Source: Gemmatimonadota bacterium
GTDB taxonomy: Bacteria > Gemmatimonadota > Gemmatimonadetes > Longimicrobiales > Gaopeijiaceae
NCBI GenBank assembly: GCA_003562075.1
Contig: PWWP01000188.1
Location: 1-57,766, forward strand
Reading direction: 5' to 3'
DNA: 57,766 nucleotides
Shown here: piece after piece, positions 32,767 to 42,550 of the stretch
How the letters are laid out: every line of letters starts with the position of its first letter
Numbering within the stretch: position 1 is the stretch's first letter
Notes under the pieces: model-generated
Seen by the model: only the letters and a program-made list of their open reading frames with translations
Database searches by the model: none
What the model was told of the DNA's origin: nothing
Translations under genes and position numbers: made by a program

Positions 32767-33684
32767 TCAGCGGGGCTGCGTGTCCTGAGCTTCCAGGAGC
32801 TTCAGGTAGCTTTCGTAGCGGGATTCGGCCATGTCTCCTGCCTCAACTGCCTCCATGATCCGGCAGCCCGGTTCATGTTGATGGCTACACCCCCGGAAGC
32901 GGCACTCCCAGGCCCGTTCCCGAATCTCTGGGAAGCACTCTCCCAGTTCCTGGGCCGAGAGCTGCCAACTCTTCACCTCCGAGAACCCTGGCGTATCGAT
33001 GACACGGACATTCCGATCCAGAATCAGAAGACGGGCACTGACGGTGGTATGACGTCCCCGCCCTTTCCGGCTGCTCACCGGTTGAGTCCGGAGGTCCAGC
33101 TCGGGATGGAGAGCGTTCAGCAACGAGGATTTCCCGACGCCGGACGGACCGGCCAGGACACTCACCTTCCCCTGCATGAGCTGATGGAGTTCCGCCAGTC
33201 CTGCTCCGGAAAGGGCTGAACAGGCCACCACCGGATAGCCGATTTCACGGTACAGGTCCCAGGGGTCCTTTCCACCGGCACCGGACTGGCCTTCCAGAAG
33301 ATCCATCTTGTTGATCACCAGGACAGGGGCGATGCCACTCCCCTCCGAAAGGACCAGGAAGCGGTCCGCTATCTCGGGGTTGAAGGAGGGCTGGGCAGCC
33401 GCGATCACCACCAGAACCTGGTCCACATTGGCAGCCACGAGCTTGGGTCTCCGCCCTCTCATCCCAGCCCGGACCAGTTCGGTCCGGCGTGGCTCAACCT
33501 CCTCGATGGTCCATCCCTCACCACCCTTGGTTCGGGCCACCGTCACCTGATCTCCAGCCACTACCCGCTCCCCAGTGCGGACCTCCCGCTTGATTCGACC
33601 CCGGAGGTAGGCCTCGACCTCCTCTCCATCGCCGAGATGGACCCGGTAGACCCCCCCGACACCCTCCAGGACGACTCCGATCAT
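32767..33684 (-). CDS. rsgA: Ribosome small-subunit-dependent GTPase A
   Basis: A circularly permuted GTPase (305 aa) that checks 30S maturation. Order: N-terminal OB-fold, G4 NKMD, G5 CSALSGAG, G1 GPSGVGKSS, switch region GRGRHTT, G3 DTPGF, then a zinc finger C-x4-C-x-H-x5-C (CRFRGCSHQHEPGC). This permuted order is diagnostic. ATG 33684 has GCAGGA upstream; the GTG at 33711 lies inside the terminator stem of the preceding sigma gene and is rejected. The gene may be expressed by read-through from the sigma gene. Confidence 0.95.
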   Translation of the reverse strand: MIGVVLEGVGGVYRVHLGDGEEVEAYLRGRIKREVRTGERVVAGDQVTVARTKGGEGWTIEEVEPRRTELVRAGMRGRRPKLVAANVDQVLVVIAAAQPSFNPEIADRFLVLSEGSGIAPVLVINKMDLLEGQSGAGGKDPWDLYREIGYPVVACSALSGAGLAELHQLMQGKVSVLAGPSGVGKSSLLNALHPELDLRTQPVSSRKGRGRHTTVSARLLILDRNVRVIDTPGFSEVKSWQLSAQELGECFPEIRERAWECRFRGCSHQHEPGCRIMEAVEAGDMAESRYESYLKLLEAQDTQPR

Positions 33685-33701
33685 CGATCCGGTCCTGCCG
33701 C

Positions 33702-33758
33702 AAAAGACCACACCCCGTGACCCGACCCTGCAAGAGGGTTCAGATCACGGGGTGTGGT
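33702..33758 (-). terminator. Strong terminator after the sigma-70 gene
   Basis: A perfect 14-bp stem (33707-33720 with 33745-33758, ACCACACCCCGTGA arm) plus an inner ACCC/GGGT pairing is followed on the minus strand by TCTTTT. It lies between the sigma gene and rsgA. Confidence 0.85.
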
Positions 33759-33803
33759 TAACCAATGGTCAATCACCGGCGACCCTGGCAAGGGTTTGGC
33801 GGC

Positions 33804-34709
33804 TCAGGCAGCGAAGGACTCCAGAGCATCTCCCTTGCCTCCCTCCCGGAGGCGACGGAGCGCCCGATCCCGAAGCTGGCGAATCCGCTCCCGGGTCACG
33901 CCCAGCATGTTCCCGATCTCCTCCAGGGTATGCTCACGCTCTCCGTCCAAACCGAAATAGAGACGGAGAACCTTGGCATCCCGGGGCTCCAAGGTGTCCA
34001 GAGCCGAGGTGACTGCTTCACTCAGGAGCCGGGACTCCACGTCCTGCTCCGGCTCGGCAGCCTCTTCGTTGATGAACCGCTCCACCAACTGGGAATCCTC
34101 TGAATCGCCGATGGGGGCATCCAACCGGATCTCGGCAGCGTTCAGAGTCTGGAGGGACTCGATGAGTTCCGGAGTCAGGTCGGTGGCGGCACTCAGCTCT
34201 TCCGGATTGGGCTCCCGACCCAGCTCCTGCTTGAGCCGTTCCTTTTCCCGAAAGATCCGGGCCAGGTCCGACGCTCGGTTCAAGGGGACTCGAACGGACC
34301 GGCCGTGGTTGGCCAGAGCCGCCAGGATGGCCTGTCGGATCCACCAGACGGCGTAGGAGATGAACTTCACCCCCTGGTCCGGATCGAACTTCCGGGCTGC
34401 CGTGACCAGCCCCACATTCCCTTCCTGAATCAGGTCTGTGAGGGATACTCCCCGATTTTGATACTTCTTCGCCACGCTGATCACGAACCGCAGGTTCGCT
34501 CGAGCCAGCTCCTGGACGGCATCTTCATCACCGGCCTGGGCCCGAGCGCCCAGCTCCTTCTCCCGATCGGGGGTGATGAGCTCATGCCGGCTCACATCCC
34601 GGAGGTACTGATCCAGAGCGGTCTGTTCCTCGACGCTCCCATCAAACCCCCCGAGACCCGAACGGCTCTTGGACTTTCCTTTGCGCCGGCTCTTGGTGCT
34701 GGTTGCCAT
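33804..34709 (-). CDS. RNA polymerase sigma-70 factor, group 1/2 type
   Basis: A 301-residue sigma factor with regions 1.2 to 4 but no region 1.1. The N-terminus (1-25) is a Lys/Ser/Arg-rich tail. Region 1.2/2: DQYLRDVSRHELITPDRE, NLRFVISVAKKYQNRG, DLIQEGNVGLVTAARKFDPDQG, FISYAVWWIRQAI. Region 3 is followed by an acidic loop (INEEAAEPEQD), then region 4: EPRDAKVLRLYFGLDG, HTLEEIGNMLGVTRERIRQ. It closely parallels the sigma factor at 46571, so one is probably the housekeeping factor and this one a group 2 paralogue. Start ATG 34709 fits the conserved length; ATG 34733 is possible. Confidence 0.92.
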   Translation of the reverse strand: MATSTKSRRKGKSKSRSGLGGFDGSVEEQTALDQYLRDVSRHELITPDREKELGARAQAGDEDAVQELARANLRFVISVAKKYQNRGVSLTDLIQEGNVGLVTAARKFDPDQGVKFISYAVWWIRQAILAALANHGRSVRVPLNRASDLARIFREKERLKQELGREPNPEELSAATDLTPELIESLQTLNAAEIRLDAPIGDSEDSQLVERFINEEAAEPEQDVESRLLSEAVTSALDTLEPRDAKVLRLYFGLDGEREHTLEEIGNMLGVTRERIRQLRDRALRRLREGGKGDALESFAA

Positions 34710-35056
34710 CTGCTTATCTATTCTCCTTCCCATTCCACGTAGCTTGCTCCCGACTCAGAGGGAGTCGGTTCGGATGTAGCCCCTCCTGGGGCCTGCGTCC
34801 AGTGTGGGGACTCGGGTTGAAATATCCCGGGCTTCCACCTGAGTTCGTCCATCCTGGGTCGACTGGAACGGGGCGTGTTTGAACCTTCCTGATCCGAGGG
34901 CTCGTACCCGGCCCCTGTCCTCAGGGTCCACAGCCCTTCAACCTATGAAGATGAGCGAAACCCGTCCAGTGTCAGTAGGGGAATCGCCCCCTGCCGACGC
35001 TGGCGGGTTGGCTCGGTGCTAACCCGCCTTCGACCCCGAGTTCCCCCGCCGGACAC
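34710..35056. other. Intergenic region upstream of the sigma-70 gene
   Basis: No gene is evident. CCGACTC/GAGTCGG (34750-34768) forms a leader hairpin about 40 bases before the sigma start codon. GGCGGGTT/AACCCGCC (35002-35009 with 35021-35028) lies just beyond the HD-gene stop and could terminate it, although no T-run follows. I found no convincing promoter boxes. Confidence 0.5.
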
Positions 35057-36340
35057 CTACTCCTGGAGCCGGGAAAGAAATCGCTCTGCCGGAAGCTGCC
35101 TGCGTTCCAGGGTGAATACCCTGAGGACCCGGGAACTCCCATACAACTCCCGGGCCACCAGAGGGAGTCCCATGACCCCCCTCAGCCCACCTTCGCCCAT
35201 TCGCTCAACGGCCCCATTCCGACGCAGGACCAGGAGATCCAACTCGAGCATCCGACGCTTGGCCGGGTAGTCCACCATCACCTCCCCCGACATGAGGCCC
35301 AGTTCATCGGCCAGGCCATCCTCCAGCGCTCGCCGGCGATCTCCATCCATGGACACCCACTCTGGAATGGGGACTCCTCCGGTCTCTGCCGCCGTCAGCT
35401 CCAGAGCCCGCTTGGGGAGACGGCGGTTCCGAAGGGCCGGGATCCAGCTTTCCCCGATCCGCCGCACGGCCGGGTTCATGGAATCCAGGGCCCGTCGCCG
35501 AAGATCATGGAGGAGTTCTTCATCGGTAGGGCCTACCAGCTCACCGGGCTCCAGGAGTCCCTCCCGAACCGCATCACCTACAATCCGCTTGTAGAAGGCG
35601 GTGGCTGCCCGGACCGCATGGTGCCAGTAGACGTTCCGGAACATCTGGTACTTGGCAAAGAGAAGGGACTCCAGCGCACTGATGGCTTTCTCGTGGACAC
35701 CGACCTCCAGGTCACCGGACTCGGGGTCCTCGAGCAGGATCAAACCCTGCAGGAGACGATCCACGTCCACTTCACCGTAGGGGACACCACAGAAACGGGC
35801 ATCTCTCCTGAGATACTCCATCTTGTCCAGGTCCAGGCTCCCACTCACAAGCCCCTGGAGGGGGTGGGTTCCTCGCCCCAGGATGAGGTCATAGATCCTG
35901 GCGGAAGCATCCCTTCCCAGAGGAGCCATGGCATCCTTCAACTCCGTTGAATCGAAGAATTGGGCGCTGACTGCCTCGTGGTCCCCTGGTAAGCGGTCCG
36001 CATCCAACTCCTCCATGGCATGGGAGAACGCATAGTGTCCGATATCGTGGAGGAGTGCCGCGTAGGGAATGAGGCGTCCGTCCACCTCCGAGCTCTGGAG
36101 GCGAGCGTCGCCCTCGGAAAGCAGTCGGAGCGCCGTCCGGGCCAGATGATAGACACCCAGGGCATGGTCGAATCGGGTATGCGTAGCACCAGGGTAGACC
36201 AGATGGGCGAACCCAAGCTGCCGGATGTAGCGAAGCCTCTGAAACGCAGGGGTATCCACGATCCGGGCCGCAATAGGGTCCAGACGAATCGTGTTCCAGA
36301 GAGGGTCACGGACGATCTGCCAGCCAGCTCCAAGATTCAT
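35057..36340 (-). CDS. HD-domain phosphohydrolase (dGTPase/YwfO-like)
   Basis: A 427-residue metal-dependent HD hydrolase. N-terminal DPLWNTIRLDPIAARIVDTPAFQRLRYIRQLG is the family opening, followed by GATHTRFDHALGV (His59), LLHDIGHYAFSH (His98, Asp99) and SLDLDKMEYLRRD (Asp near 170-172), giving the H-HD-D set. Relatives act as nucleotide triphosphohydrolases, but many have unknown substrates. The C-terminal 200 residues are less conserved. Its start is 34 bases from the divergent UvrC-like gene. Confidence 0.9.
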   Translation of the reverse strand: MNLGAGWQIVRDPLWNTIRLDPIAARIVDTPAFQRLRYIRQLGFAHLVYPGATHTRFDHALGVYHLARTALRLLSEGDARLQSSEVDGRLIPYAALLHDIGHYAFSHAMEELDADRLPGDHEAVSAQFFDSTELKDAMAPLGRDASARIYDLILGRGTHPLQGLVSGSLDLDKMEYLRRDARFCGVPYGEVDVDRLLQGLILLEDPESGDLEVGVHEKAISALESLLFAKYQMFRNVYWHHAVRAATAFYKRIVGDAVREGLLEPGELVGPTDEELLHDLRRRALDSMNPAVRRIGESWIPALRNRRLPKRALELTAAETGGVPIPEWVSMDGDRRRALEDGLADELGLMSGEVMVDYPAKRRMLELDLLVLRRNGAVERMGEGGLRGVMGLPLVARELYGSSRVLRVFTLERRQLPAERFLSRLQE

Positions 36341-36374
36341 ATGGCGAGTCTACCGACAGGAGAGGGGCGCTGCA

Positions 36375-37742
36375 ATGTGCGAGTGCGCCGATCAGGACGG
36401 GTGTCCTCTCGTTCCATCACCCCGACCCCATCATCCCGGGCTGCCCCGGCCGTTTCCTGACCCTGGCCCTTGTCTTCGGCCATCCTGCGTCCATATCTTC
36501 CAGCACCCGAACAAACAGCGAAAACAACTCACCGTCCTCCCAGTGACTCCCACCCCTCATTCCTCCCAGCTTCGCCATGAGGTTCGGAAGGATGCCCGGA
36601 ACCGACCGGGGGTCTATCGATTCCTGGGGCCCCGGAATGAGGTGCTTTACGTGGGGAAGTCGGTTCGGATCCGGAATCGCCTCCTCTCCTACTTCCGGAA
36701 GGAGGGAAAGGAGGCGGAACTCCTCCGCGTCACTCGCCAGATTCGGTGGGAGTACGTGCCCCATGAGCTCGAGGCGCTGCTCAGGGAATTTCGCCTCATC
36801 CGGGCTTTTCGACCCCGCTTCAACGTCCGACATCGGAGGGAGCGGACCTTCGCCTGGGTTCGCCTCACCGCCGGGCCGGCCCCTCGGCTCATGGCTACGC
36901 GATCGCCCAGGAACGACGGGAGCCGATTCTTCGGCCCCTTTCCCGCCCCTCGCTCCCTCCCGGCTCAGCTCCGGGAGCTCTCGGTGCTCCTACGACTGAG
37001 GGACTGTCCCCAGGGAACGCCGATCCACTACGCCGATCAGCTCGACCTCCTGGCTTCTTCCCGGGCTCCTGGCTGTCTGCGGGCCGAAATGGGGAGTTGT
37101 CCCGGCCCCTGCGCAGCTCTCTGTACCGAAGCCGCATACCGCCATCGAGTACAGAAAGCCGTCGAGTTTCTGGAAGGACGATCCGATGAGCCCCTCACCG
37201 CAACCGAAGCACGGATGCGCCAGGCCGCCTGCAGCCAGGAATTCGAACTCGCTGCTCGTCTCCGCGATCGACTCGACCGCATTCGAACGCTTCGGGACCG
37301 CATCCTGGAATTCGAAAGATATCTGGCGAGCCTGAACTTCCTCTACACGCCGGTCCTCCACCAGGCATCAGGGGACGAAGACCCGGTTTCCAGTGGAGAA
37401 ACCGGGTTGGACCAACAGGCAGGGGGTGGCGAATCGAGTGCCAGGAATCCCCTCATGGCCGGGCCGTATCCCAACCATCGCACCTATCTCATCCTGAGAG
37501 GTCGCCTCCGGCTCATCCTCCCCCACGGAGACCCTTCTTCTCTCCCACCCCACCACCCCAGAGCCGCGGCATTCACTCGGATCCTGAATGAGCCACCCAC
37601 TCCTTCGGAGGAGCTGACCGCTGACCAGCGGGAAGAACTCTTTCTGGTGGCCCGGTGGTTCAAGAAACACCCGGAAGAGCGGCGTCACACCCGACCTCCC
37701 CCGAGCCCCGTCCCGGCCCCGGTCCCTCAGGACCCCTCCTGA
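36375..37742 (+). CDS. UvrC/Cho-like GIY-YIG nuclease with probable Fe-S ligands
   Basis: A 455-residue protein resembling the N-terminal half of UvrC. GIY-YIG motifs are GVY (79-81) and YVG (92-94), followed by KSVRIRNRLLSYF and the catalytic-Glu region HELEALL (130-136). Cysteines C234-x7-C242-x3-C246, plus C211, match the 4Fe-4S ligand spacing reported for UvrC except that the first gap is longer. A UVR (UvrB-contact) motif QEFELAARLRDRLDRI spans 288-303. The RNase-H-like 5' incision domain and HhH are missing, as in Cho. The C-terminal 130 residues are Pro/Arg-rich and unrecognised. ATG 36375 follows GGAGAGGGG; a GTG at 36543 would remove a Cys-rich 56-residue N-terminus of doubtful reality. 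Confidence 0.82.
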   Translation: MCECADQDGCPLVPSPRPHHPGLPRPFPDPGPCLRPSCVHIFQHPNKQRKQLTVLPVTPTPHSSQLRHEVRKDARNRPGVYRFLGPRNEVLYVGKSVRIRNRLLSYFRKEGKEAELLRVTRQIRWEYVPHELEALLREFRLIRAFRPRFNVRHRRERTFAWVRLTAGPAPRLMATRSPRNDGSRFFGPFPAPRSLPAQLRELSVLLRLRDCPQGTPIHYADQLDLLASSRAPGCLRAEMGSCPGPCAALCTEAAYRHRVQKAVEFLEGRSDEPLTATEARMRQAACSQEFELAARLRDRLDRIRTLRDRILEFERYLASLNFLYTPVLHQASGDEDPVSSGETGLDQQAGGGESSARNPLMAGPYPNHRTYLILRGRLRLILPHGDPSSLPPHHPRAAAFTRILNEPPTPSEELTADQREELFLVARWFKKHPEERRHTRPPPSPVPAPVPQDPS

Positions 37743-37752
37743 GGAATCTCCA

Positions 37753-38217
37753 TCAGCCCTCAGCCATCTCCTTCACGATGCGGAACTCCTCCGGCCTCAC
37801 CGGCTGAACGGAAAGCCGCATCCGCCGCACCAGGGTCATCTCGGAGAGCTCCGGATTCGCCTTGATCTCCTTCAACGGGACGACTCGAGGGAATCTGGCG
37901 ACAAATTCCACATCCACCAGGAACCACCGGGGTTCCTCCTCCGTAGCCTTTTCGTCGAAATACCGGCTCTCCTGATCGAACTGGGTATGATCCGGATAGC
38001 TCTCCGACGCCACCCGAGCCAACCCCACAACCCCAGAGGGCTTGGCGTTTGAGTGGTAATAGAGAATGAGATCCCCGGGACGCATCTGGTCCCGCATGAG
38101 ATTTCGGGCCTCGTAGTTCCGGACCCCGACCCATCGGGTCTTGCCGTCTCGGGCCAGATCGTCGATGGAGTACTCGTCCTCCTCACTCTTCATGAGCCAA
38201 TACTGCTCATCTGCCAT
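37753..38217 (-). CDS. EVE-domain (PUA-like) protein
   Basis: A 154-residue single EVE-domain protein. YWLMKSEEDEYSIDDLARDG at the N-terminus, RWVGVRNYEARNLMRDQM, GDLILYYHSNA and GVVGLARV follow the family order; the C-terminus ends in the typical RLSVQPVRPEEF. EVE domains bind modified bases in RNA or DNA and often sit in defence or DNA-repair settings; here the neighbour is the Cho-like nuclease on the other strand. ATG 38217 has AGGAG upstream. Confidence 0.93.
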   Translation of the reverse strand: MADEQYWLMKSEEDEYSIDDLARDGKTRWVGVRNYEARNLMRDQMRPGDLILYYHSNAKPSGVVGLARVASESYPDHTQFDQESRYFDEKATEEEPRWFLVDVEFVARFPRVVPLKEIKANPELSEMTLVRRMRLSVQPVRPEEFRIVKEMAEG

Positions 38218-38257
38218 ACCTTCGCTCCTCTTCCTGTGAACCATGGCCACCTGATGG

Positions 38258-38293
38258 ATCAGGGGAGCCGAGAATGCTCCCGGCTCCCCTGAT
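38258..38293. terminator. Hairpin between pckA and the EVE gene
   Basis: A perfect 13-bp stem (38258-38270 with 38281-38293) and a 10-base loop lie in the 164-base gap downstream of pckA. Neither side has a long T-run, although the plus side is pyrimidine-rich. Confidence 0.55.
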
Positions 38294-38381
38294 CTTCTCT
38301 CCCGACTTCACCTTCCACTGTCCACGGCGACCAAAGCCCAGCCACACACACGTGGAAGGTGGTACGAAGGCCGAGGATCCC

Positions 38382-40004
38382 TCAGCGGGGTCCCGCTTCC
38401 TGAACCTCCTTCGCGGTCCCGTCTGCGTACTTCTTGAAGTTCTCCTGGAACATCCCGGTGAGCTTGGTCGCCGCGGCGTCGTAGGCCTCTGGATCGTCCC
38501 AGGTACTCCGAGGATCCAGAACCTTCGAGGGGACGCCGGCTACCTCCACCGGAACCTGGATGCCGAAGTTCGGATCCTCCCGGTATTCTGCGTCATCCAG
38601 GCTCCCGGAAAGGGCTGCGTTCACCATGGCCCGGGTATAAGCCAGCTTCATCCGGCTCCCGACACCATATCCCCCACCGGACCACCCTGTATTCACAAGC
38701 CACACCCTGGCCCCATGCTCCTCCAGCTTGTCCCCCAGCATCCTGGCGTACACTCCGGGGTGTCGGGGCAGGAAGGGAGCACCGAAACAAGCCGAGAATG
38801 CAGCCTTGGGCTCAGTTACCCCTCGCTCCGTTCCAGCCACCTTGGCCGTGTACCCGGAGATGAAGTGGTACATGGCCTGAGTCGGTGTGAGTTTGGCAAT
38901 GGGAGGAAGCACGCCGAATGCGTCACACGTGAGAAACACCACGTTCCGAGGATGTCCACCACGCCCTGGAATGACGGCGTTGGGGATATAGTGAATTGGA
39001 TAGGACGCGCGGGTGTTTTCGGTGATGGTGTCGGTCTCGAAGAGCACTTCCCGCGTATCCGTGGCCAGGATCACGTTCTCCAGGATCGTCCCGAACATCT
39101 GGGTCGCATCGTAGATCTCGGGCTCCGCTTCCCGAGACAGGTTGATGACCTTGGCATAGCAACCCCCCTCGAAGTTGAAGACGCCATCTGGCCCCCAGCC
39201 GTGCTCGTCGTCTCCTATGAGCCCTCGCTCAGGATCGGCCGACAGGGTGGTCTTCCCCGTCCCCGAGAGTCCGAAGAAGAGAGCCACATCACCGTCCTCC
39301 CCGATGTTCGCCGAACAGTGCATGGGAAGGATCCCCTTGTCCGGCAGAAGGAAGTTCAGCACCGAGAAGATGGATTTCTTGATCTCACCGGCGTAACGCG
39401 TACCACCGATGAGAACCTCCTTGGCCTGGAAGTTCACCACGACGAAGGTGCCGGAGCGGGTCCCATGCTTCTCCGGATCGGCCTTCACCTCCGGAGCATG
39501 GAGGATGGTGAAATCGGGACGTATCCCGGCCAACTCCTCCCGTGTGGGACGGAGGAACATGTTGTAGGCAAAGAGGTTGTGCCATGCATGGGGTGTGACG
39601 AGGCGCACAGCCAACCCAGCTTCCGGATCTTCACCGGCCCGAGCGTCCCGGACAAACAGCTCCTGCTCGTTCAGGTGAGCCACCACCAGTTCACGAAGCG
39701 CCTGGAACTGCTGCGGCTCCAGGGGGACGTTGACGGCTCCCCAGTCAATCGCATCCCCTGTTTCTTCCTCTCGCACCGTGAACTTGTCGTTGGGAGAGCG
39801 CCCCGTGTGAGGCGCCGTGACCGCCGTGAACCCCCCCATGTGGGCCAATCGCCCCTCCCCTCGGTCCAGGGCCTCCTCGTAGATCCGGGCAGGTGAGAGG
39901 TTCCAGTGAACGGCCTTGCTGGGTTCCAGACCGTGCAGCTCCAATCCGTAACGGCTGGCCACATCGCTTCCTGAACCGCTCCTGAACTCCTTCTCGTCAC
40001 TCAT
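38382..40004 (-). CDS. pckA: Phosphoenolpyruvate carboxykinase (ATP)
   Basis: Gluconeogenic enzyme (540 aa) converting oxaloacetate and ATP to PEP, CO2 and ADP in the cytoplasm. [10 protein letters not shown] (66-75), RYAGEIKKS (203-211), the kinase-1a P-loop GLSGTGKTT (245-253) and LIGDDEHGW (262-270) with the metal-binding Asp are present and intact; length is usual for the ATP form. AGAGGATC lies nine bases before ATG 40004. The malic enzyme gene is upstream in the same direction (123-base gap), so the pair covers oxaloacetate/malate to PEP/pyruvate flux. Confidence 0.97.
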   Translation of the reverse strand: MSDEKEFRSGSGSDVASRYGLELHGLEPSKAVHWNLSPARIYEEALDRGEGRLAHMGGFTAVTAPHTGRSPNDKFTVREEETGDAIDWGAVNVPLEPQQFQALRELVVAHLNEQELFVRDARAGEDPEAGLAVRLVTPHAWHNLFAYNMFLRPTREELAGIRPDFTILHAPEVKADPEKHGTRSGTFVVVNFQAKEVLIGGTRYAGEIKKSIFSVLNFLLPDKGILPMHCSANIGEDGDVALFFGLSGTGKTTLSADPERGLIGDDEHGWGPDGVFNFEGGCYAKVINLSREAEPEIYDATQMFGTILENVILATDTREVLFETDTITENTRASYPIHYIPNAVIPGRGGHPRNVVFLTCDAFGVLPPIAKLTPTQAMYHFISGYTAKVAGTERGVTEPKAAFSACFGAPFLPRHPGVYARMLGDKLEEHGARVWLVNTGWSGGGYGVGSRMKLAYTRAMVNAALSGSLDDAEYREDPNFGIQVPVEVAGVPSKVLDPRSTWDDPEAYDAAATKLTGMFQENFKKYADGTAKEVQEAGPR

Positions 40005-40127
40005 ATGACAAAGATCCTCTTGAGTTGTGTCAGAGATCGTGCATGTCAGGTGTCACCCGTGAACAGATCCCCTCACCTTCCGCGCTGTGGCGGCGGCGTC
40101 CAGGCGACTCTGCTCCCCGGTGGCCCA

Positions 40128-42398
40128 TTAAGTCTGTGGTGAACGGTGCCCCGCGTCTACCGATGAAATGGTGGCCAGATTGACCACGTCCTGGGAAGTA
40201 CTCCCTCGCTGAAGGACATGAACAGGCTTGGCCATTCCCAGAAGCACAGGGCCGATGACCTCGGCGTCGCTCAGCTTCCCGACCAGCTTGTAGGCCGTGT
40301 TCGCCGCCGCAAGATTGGGAAACACCAGGATGTTGGCAGGCTGGGTGAGGGTGCTGAACGGGTAGCTCCCCTGGAGAATCCGGGGGTCCACCGCCGTGTC
40401 TGCCTGCATCTCTCCGTCCACTTCCAACTCAGGCGCCATCTCCTTGATTCGGGCAACGGCCTCCACCACGTTCTCCGACGCTCGACTCCGGGCCGAGCCG
40501 AAATTGGAAAAGGAGAGCAAGGCGATCCGAGGAGTGAGTCCCAGCCCCTCCACGAAACGAGCCGTCAGGAGAGCGACCTCTGCCAGCGTCTCCGGCCCTG
40601 GATCGATATTCACCGTGGTATCGGCAAAGAAGAGAAGATCCTGATCCCGCTGGGCGATCATGTGGAGTCCGGCCACCCGAGTCACCCCCGGAGCAGTGCC
40701 CACCACCTCCAACGAAGGCCGGATCACTTCAGGATAGTTCGAGTCCACACCTCCCACCAGAGCGTCGGCATCCCCTCGCCGGACCATCATGGAGGCGTAG
40801 TAGACGGGCTTGTACAAGTTCGATCGAGCCTCGGCCAGGGTCAGCCCCTTCCGGCGACGGAGCCGGTGGAGTTCATCGGCATAGGAGTAACGTGATTCCT
40901 CTTCCAACGCCGGATGGATGATCTCCACCCCCTCCAGGCCAACCCCGAGTTCCTTGGCCAGCGGCTCGATCTTATGCGGCTTCCCGATCAAGATCGGCTG
41001 AGCCACCCCCTCCTCCACGATCTGGGCCGCCGCCAGGATGATCTTCTCATTCTGGCCATCGATGAGCACCACCCGCTTCGGATCTCTCCGGGCCCGGGCG
41101 GTGAGCCAGCGCATGACCTCCCGGCCCGGCCCCAGGGAGGCCATGAGCCGATCCCGATATGCATCCAGGTCCAGCTCCACTCGTGCTGCCCCCGTCCTCA
41201 TGGCCGCCTCGGCCACCGCCGGAGCCACGTAGAAGAGAACCCGAGGATCGAAGGGCTTGGGAATCAGGTAATCGGGTCCAAAGCGGAAGCGTTCGTCAGC
41301 ATAGGCCGAGGCCACCGTCTCAGGCACCTCGGTCTGCGCCAGCTCGGCCAGAGCATGGGTGGCCGCAAGCATCATCTCCGAATTGATCTCCCGGGCCCGG
41401 ACATCCAGTGCACCTCGGAAGAGGAAGGGGAAGCCCAGGACATTGTTCACCTGATTCGGATAGTCAGAGCGACCCGTAGCCATGATGGCGTCGTCTCTGG
41501 CCTGCGCCACCTCCTCCGGTAGAATCTCCGGGTCCGGGTTGGCCAGGGCGAAGATGATGGGCCGGGGGGCCATGAGGGAGATCTGAGCAGGCGAGACCGC
41601 CCCCTTCACGGAAAGCCCAATGAAGACATCCGCACCCTCGATCACATCATCCAGCGTCCGGAAGGGTGTATCCTGGGCGAACCGGGCCTTGTACGGATTC
41701 ATGCCCTCGGTTCGCTTCGAGTGCACCACCCCGTGGGAGTCCACCTGGAAGATCTGCTCCCTGGGAATCCCCAACCGGACGAAGTGCTCGGCCGTGGAGA
41801 GGGCCGAGGCCCCGGCACCGGTGAAGACCACCCGCACATCCTCCGGTTTCTTTCCCACCAACTGGAGCGCGTTCAGCACGCCGGCGCCGGCAATGATGGC
41901 GGTGCCGTGCTGATCATCATGGAAAACCGGGATATCCAGGGTTTCCTTCAGCGTCTCTTCGATATGGAAGCAATCGGGGGCTCGGATGTCTTCCAGATTG
42001 ATGCCGCCTACCGTGGGTTCGAGAAGTTGGCAGAACCGGATCACATCTTCCGGGTCTTCACTGTCCACTTCCAGATCGAAGACATCGATTCCGGCAAACC
42101 GCTTGAAGAGGACGCCCTTCCCCTCCATGACCGGCTTGGACGCCAGGGGACCGATGTTTCCCAGTCCCAGCACAGCCGTACCATTGGAAACCACGGCTAC
42201 CAGGTTGCCCCGGGCCGTATACTTGAATCCGGCGTCAGGATCCTTCTGGATCTCTCTGCAGGGCTCGGCAACCCCCGGGCTATAGGCCAGAGCCAGCTCG
42301 TTCTGGGTGGCCAACGGTTTGGTTGGGATCACCTCGATCTTCCCCGGGCGACCGGTGGAATGGTAGTCCAGAGCTTCCTGCTCGCGTCGACTCGTCAT
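40128..42398 (-). CDS. maeB: NADP-dependent malic enzyme with phosphotransacetylase-like domain
   Basis: A 756-residue MaeB-type enzyme: malic enzyme domain (1 to about 430) decarboxylating malate to pyruvate, plus a C-terminal Pta-like domain (about 440-750) that in E. coli MaeB is regulatory rather than catalytic. Landmarks are [20 protein letters not shown]-type [14 protein letters not shown], the nucleotide fold [17 protein letters not shown] and [10 protein letters not shown]. The C-terminus shows the Pta pattern [11 protein letters not shown] and [22 protein letters not shown] 42398; sequence upstream to 42605 runs past the promoter and is rejected. Confidence 0.96.
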   Translation of the reverse strand: MTSRREQEALDYHSTGRPGKIEVIPTKPLATQNELALAYSPGVAEPCREIQKDPDAGFKYTARGNLVAVVSNGTAVLGLGNIGPLASKPVMEGKGVLFKRFAGIDVFDLEVDSEDPEDVIRFCQLLEPTVGGINLEDIRAPDCFHIEETLKETLDIPVFHDDQHGTAIIAGAGVLNALQLVGKKPEDVRVVFTGAGASALSTAEHFVRLGIPREQIFQVDSHGVVHSKRTEGMNPYKARFAQDTPFRTLDDVIEGADVFIGLSVKGAVSPAQISLMAPRPIIFALANPDPEILPEEVAQARDDAIMATGRSDYPNQVNNVLGFPFLFRGALDVRAREINSEMMLAATHALAELAQTEVPETVASAYADERFRFGPDYLIPKPFDPRVLFYVAPAVAEAAMRTGAARVELDLDAYRDRLMASLGPGREVMRWLTARARRDPKRVVLIDGQNEKIILAAAQIVEEGVAQPILIGKPHKIEPLAKELGVGLEGVEIIHPALEEESRYSYADELHRLRRRKGLTLAEARSNLYKPVYYASMMVRRGDADALVGGVDSNYPEVIRPSLEVVGTAPGVTRVAGLHMIAQRDQDLLFFADTTVNIDPGPETLAEVALLTARFVEGLGLTPRIALLSFSNFGSARSRASENVVEAVARIKEMAPELEVDGEMQADTAVDPRILQGSYPFSTLTQPANILVFPNLAAANTAYKLVGKLSDAEVIGPVLLGMAKPVHVLQRGSTSQDVVNLATISSVDAGHRSPQT

Positions 42399-42450
42399 GG
42401 AATCCGACCCGCCTCGGTTGGGTGGGGGCGTGAATGAGGGGAAGTAGGAA

Positions 42451-42479
42451 ACGGTATCCGAGCGGGTCGGGGGTGTCAA
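42451..42479 (-). promoter_or_regulatory. Sigma-70-type promoter for maeB
   Basis: On the minus strand TTGACA (42479-42474), a 17-base spacer and TACCGT (42456-42451). The -35 box is perfect, the -10 weak. Predicted leader is about 45 bases. Confidence 0.55.
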
Positions 42480-42550
42480 ACCCCGGACCGCCTCCTTCGG
42501 GGCTGGTGTATTGAGAGTCTGATGGCCTGTGCTCCTCCGACACGGCACCG

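Noticed and set aside
33684-33711. GTG start for rsgA at 33711
   Set aside because: It lies within the perfect terminator stem of the sigma gene, and ATG 33684 has a better ribosome-binding site and family-like N-terminus.
38274-39896. 540-codon plus-strand ORF opposite pckA
   Set aside because: The minus strand encodes an intact PEP carboxykinase of normal length; the plus-strand reading has no recognisable domain.
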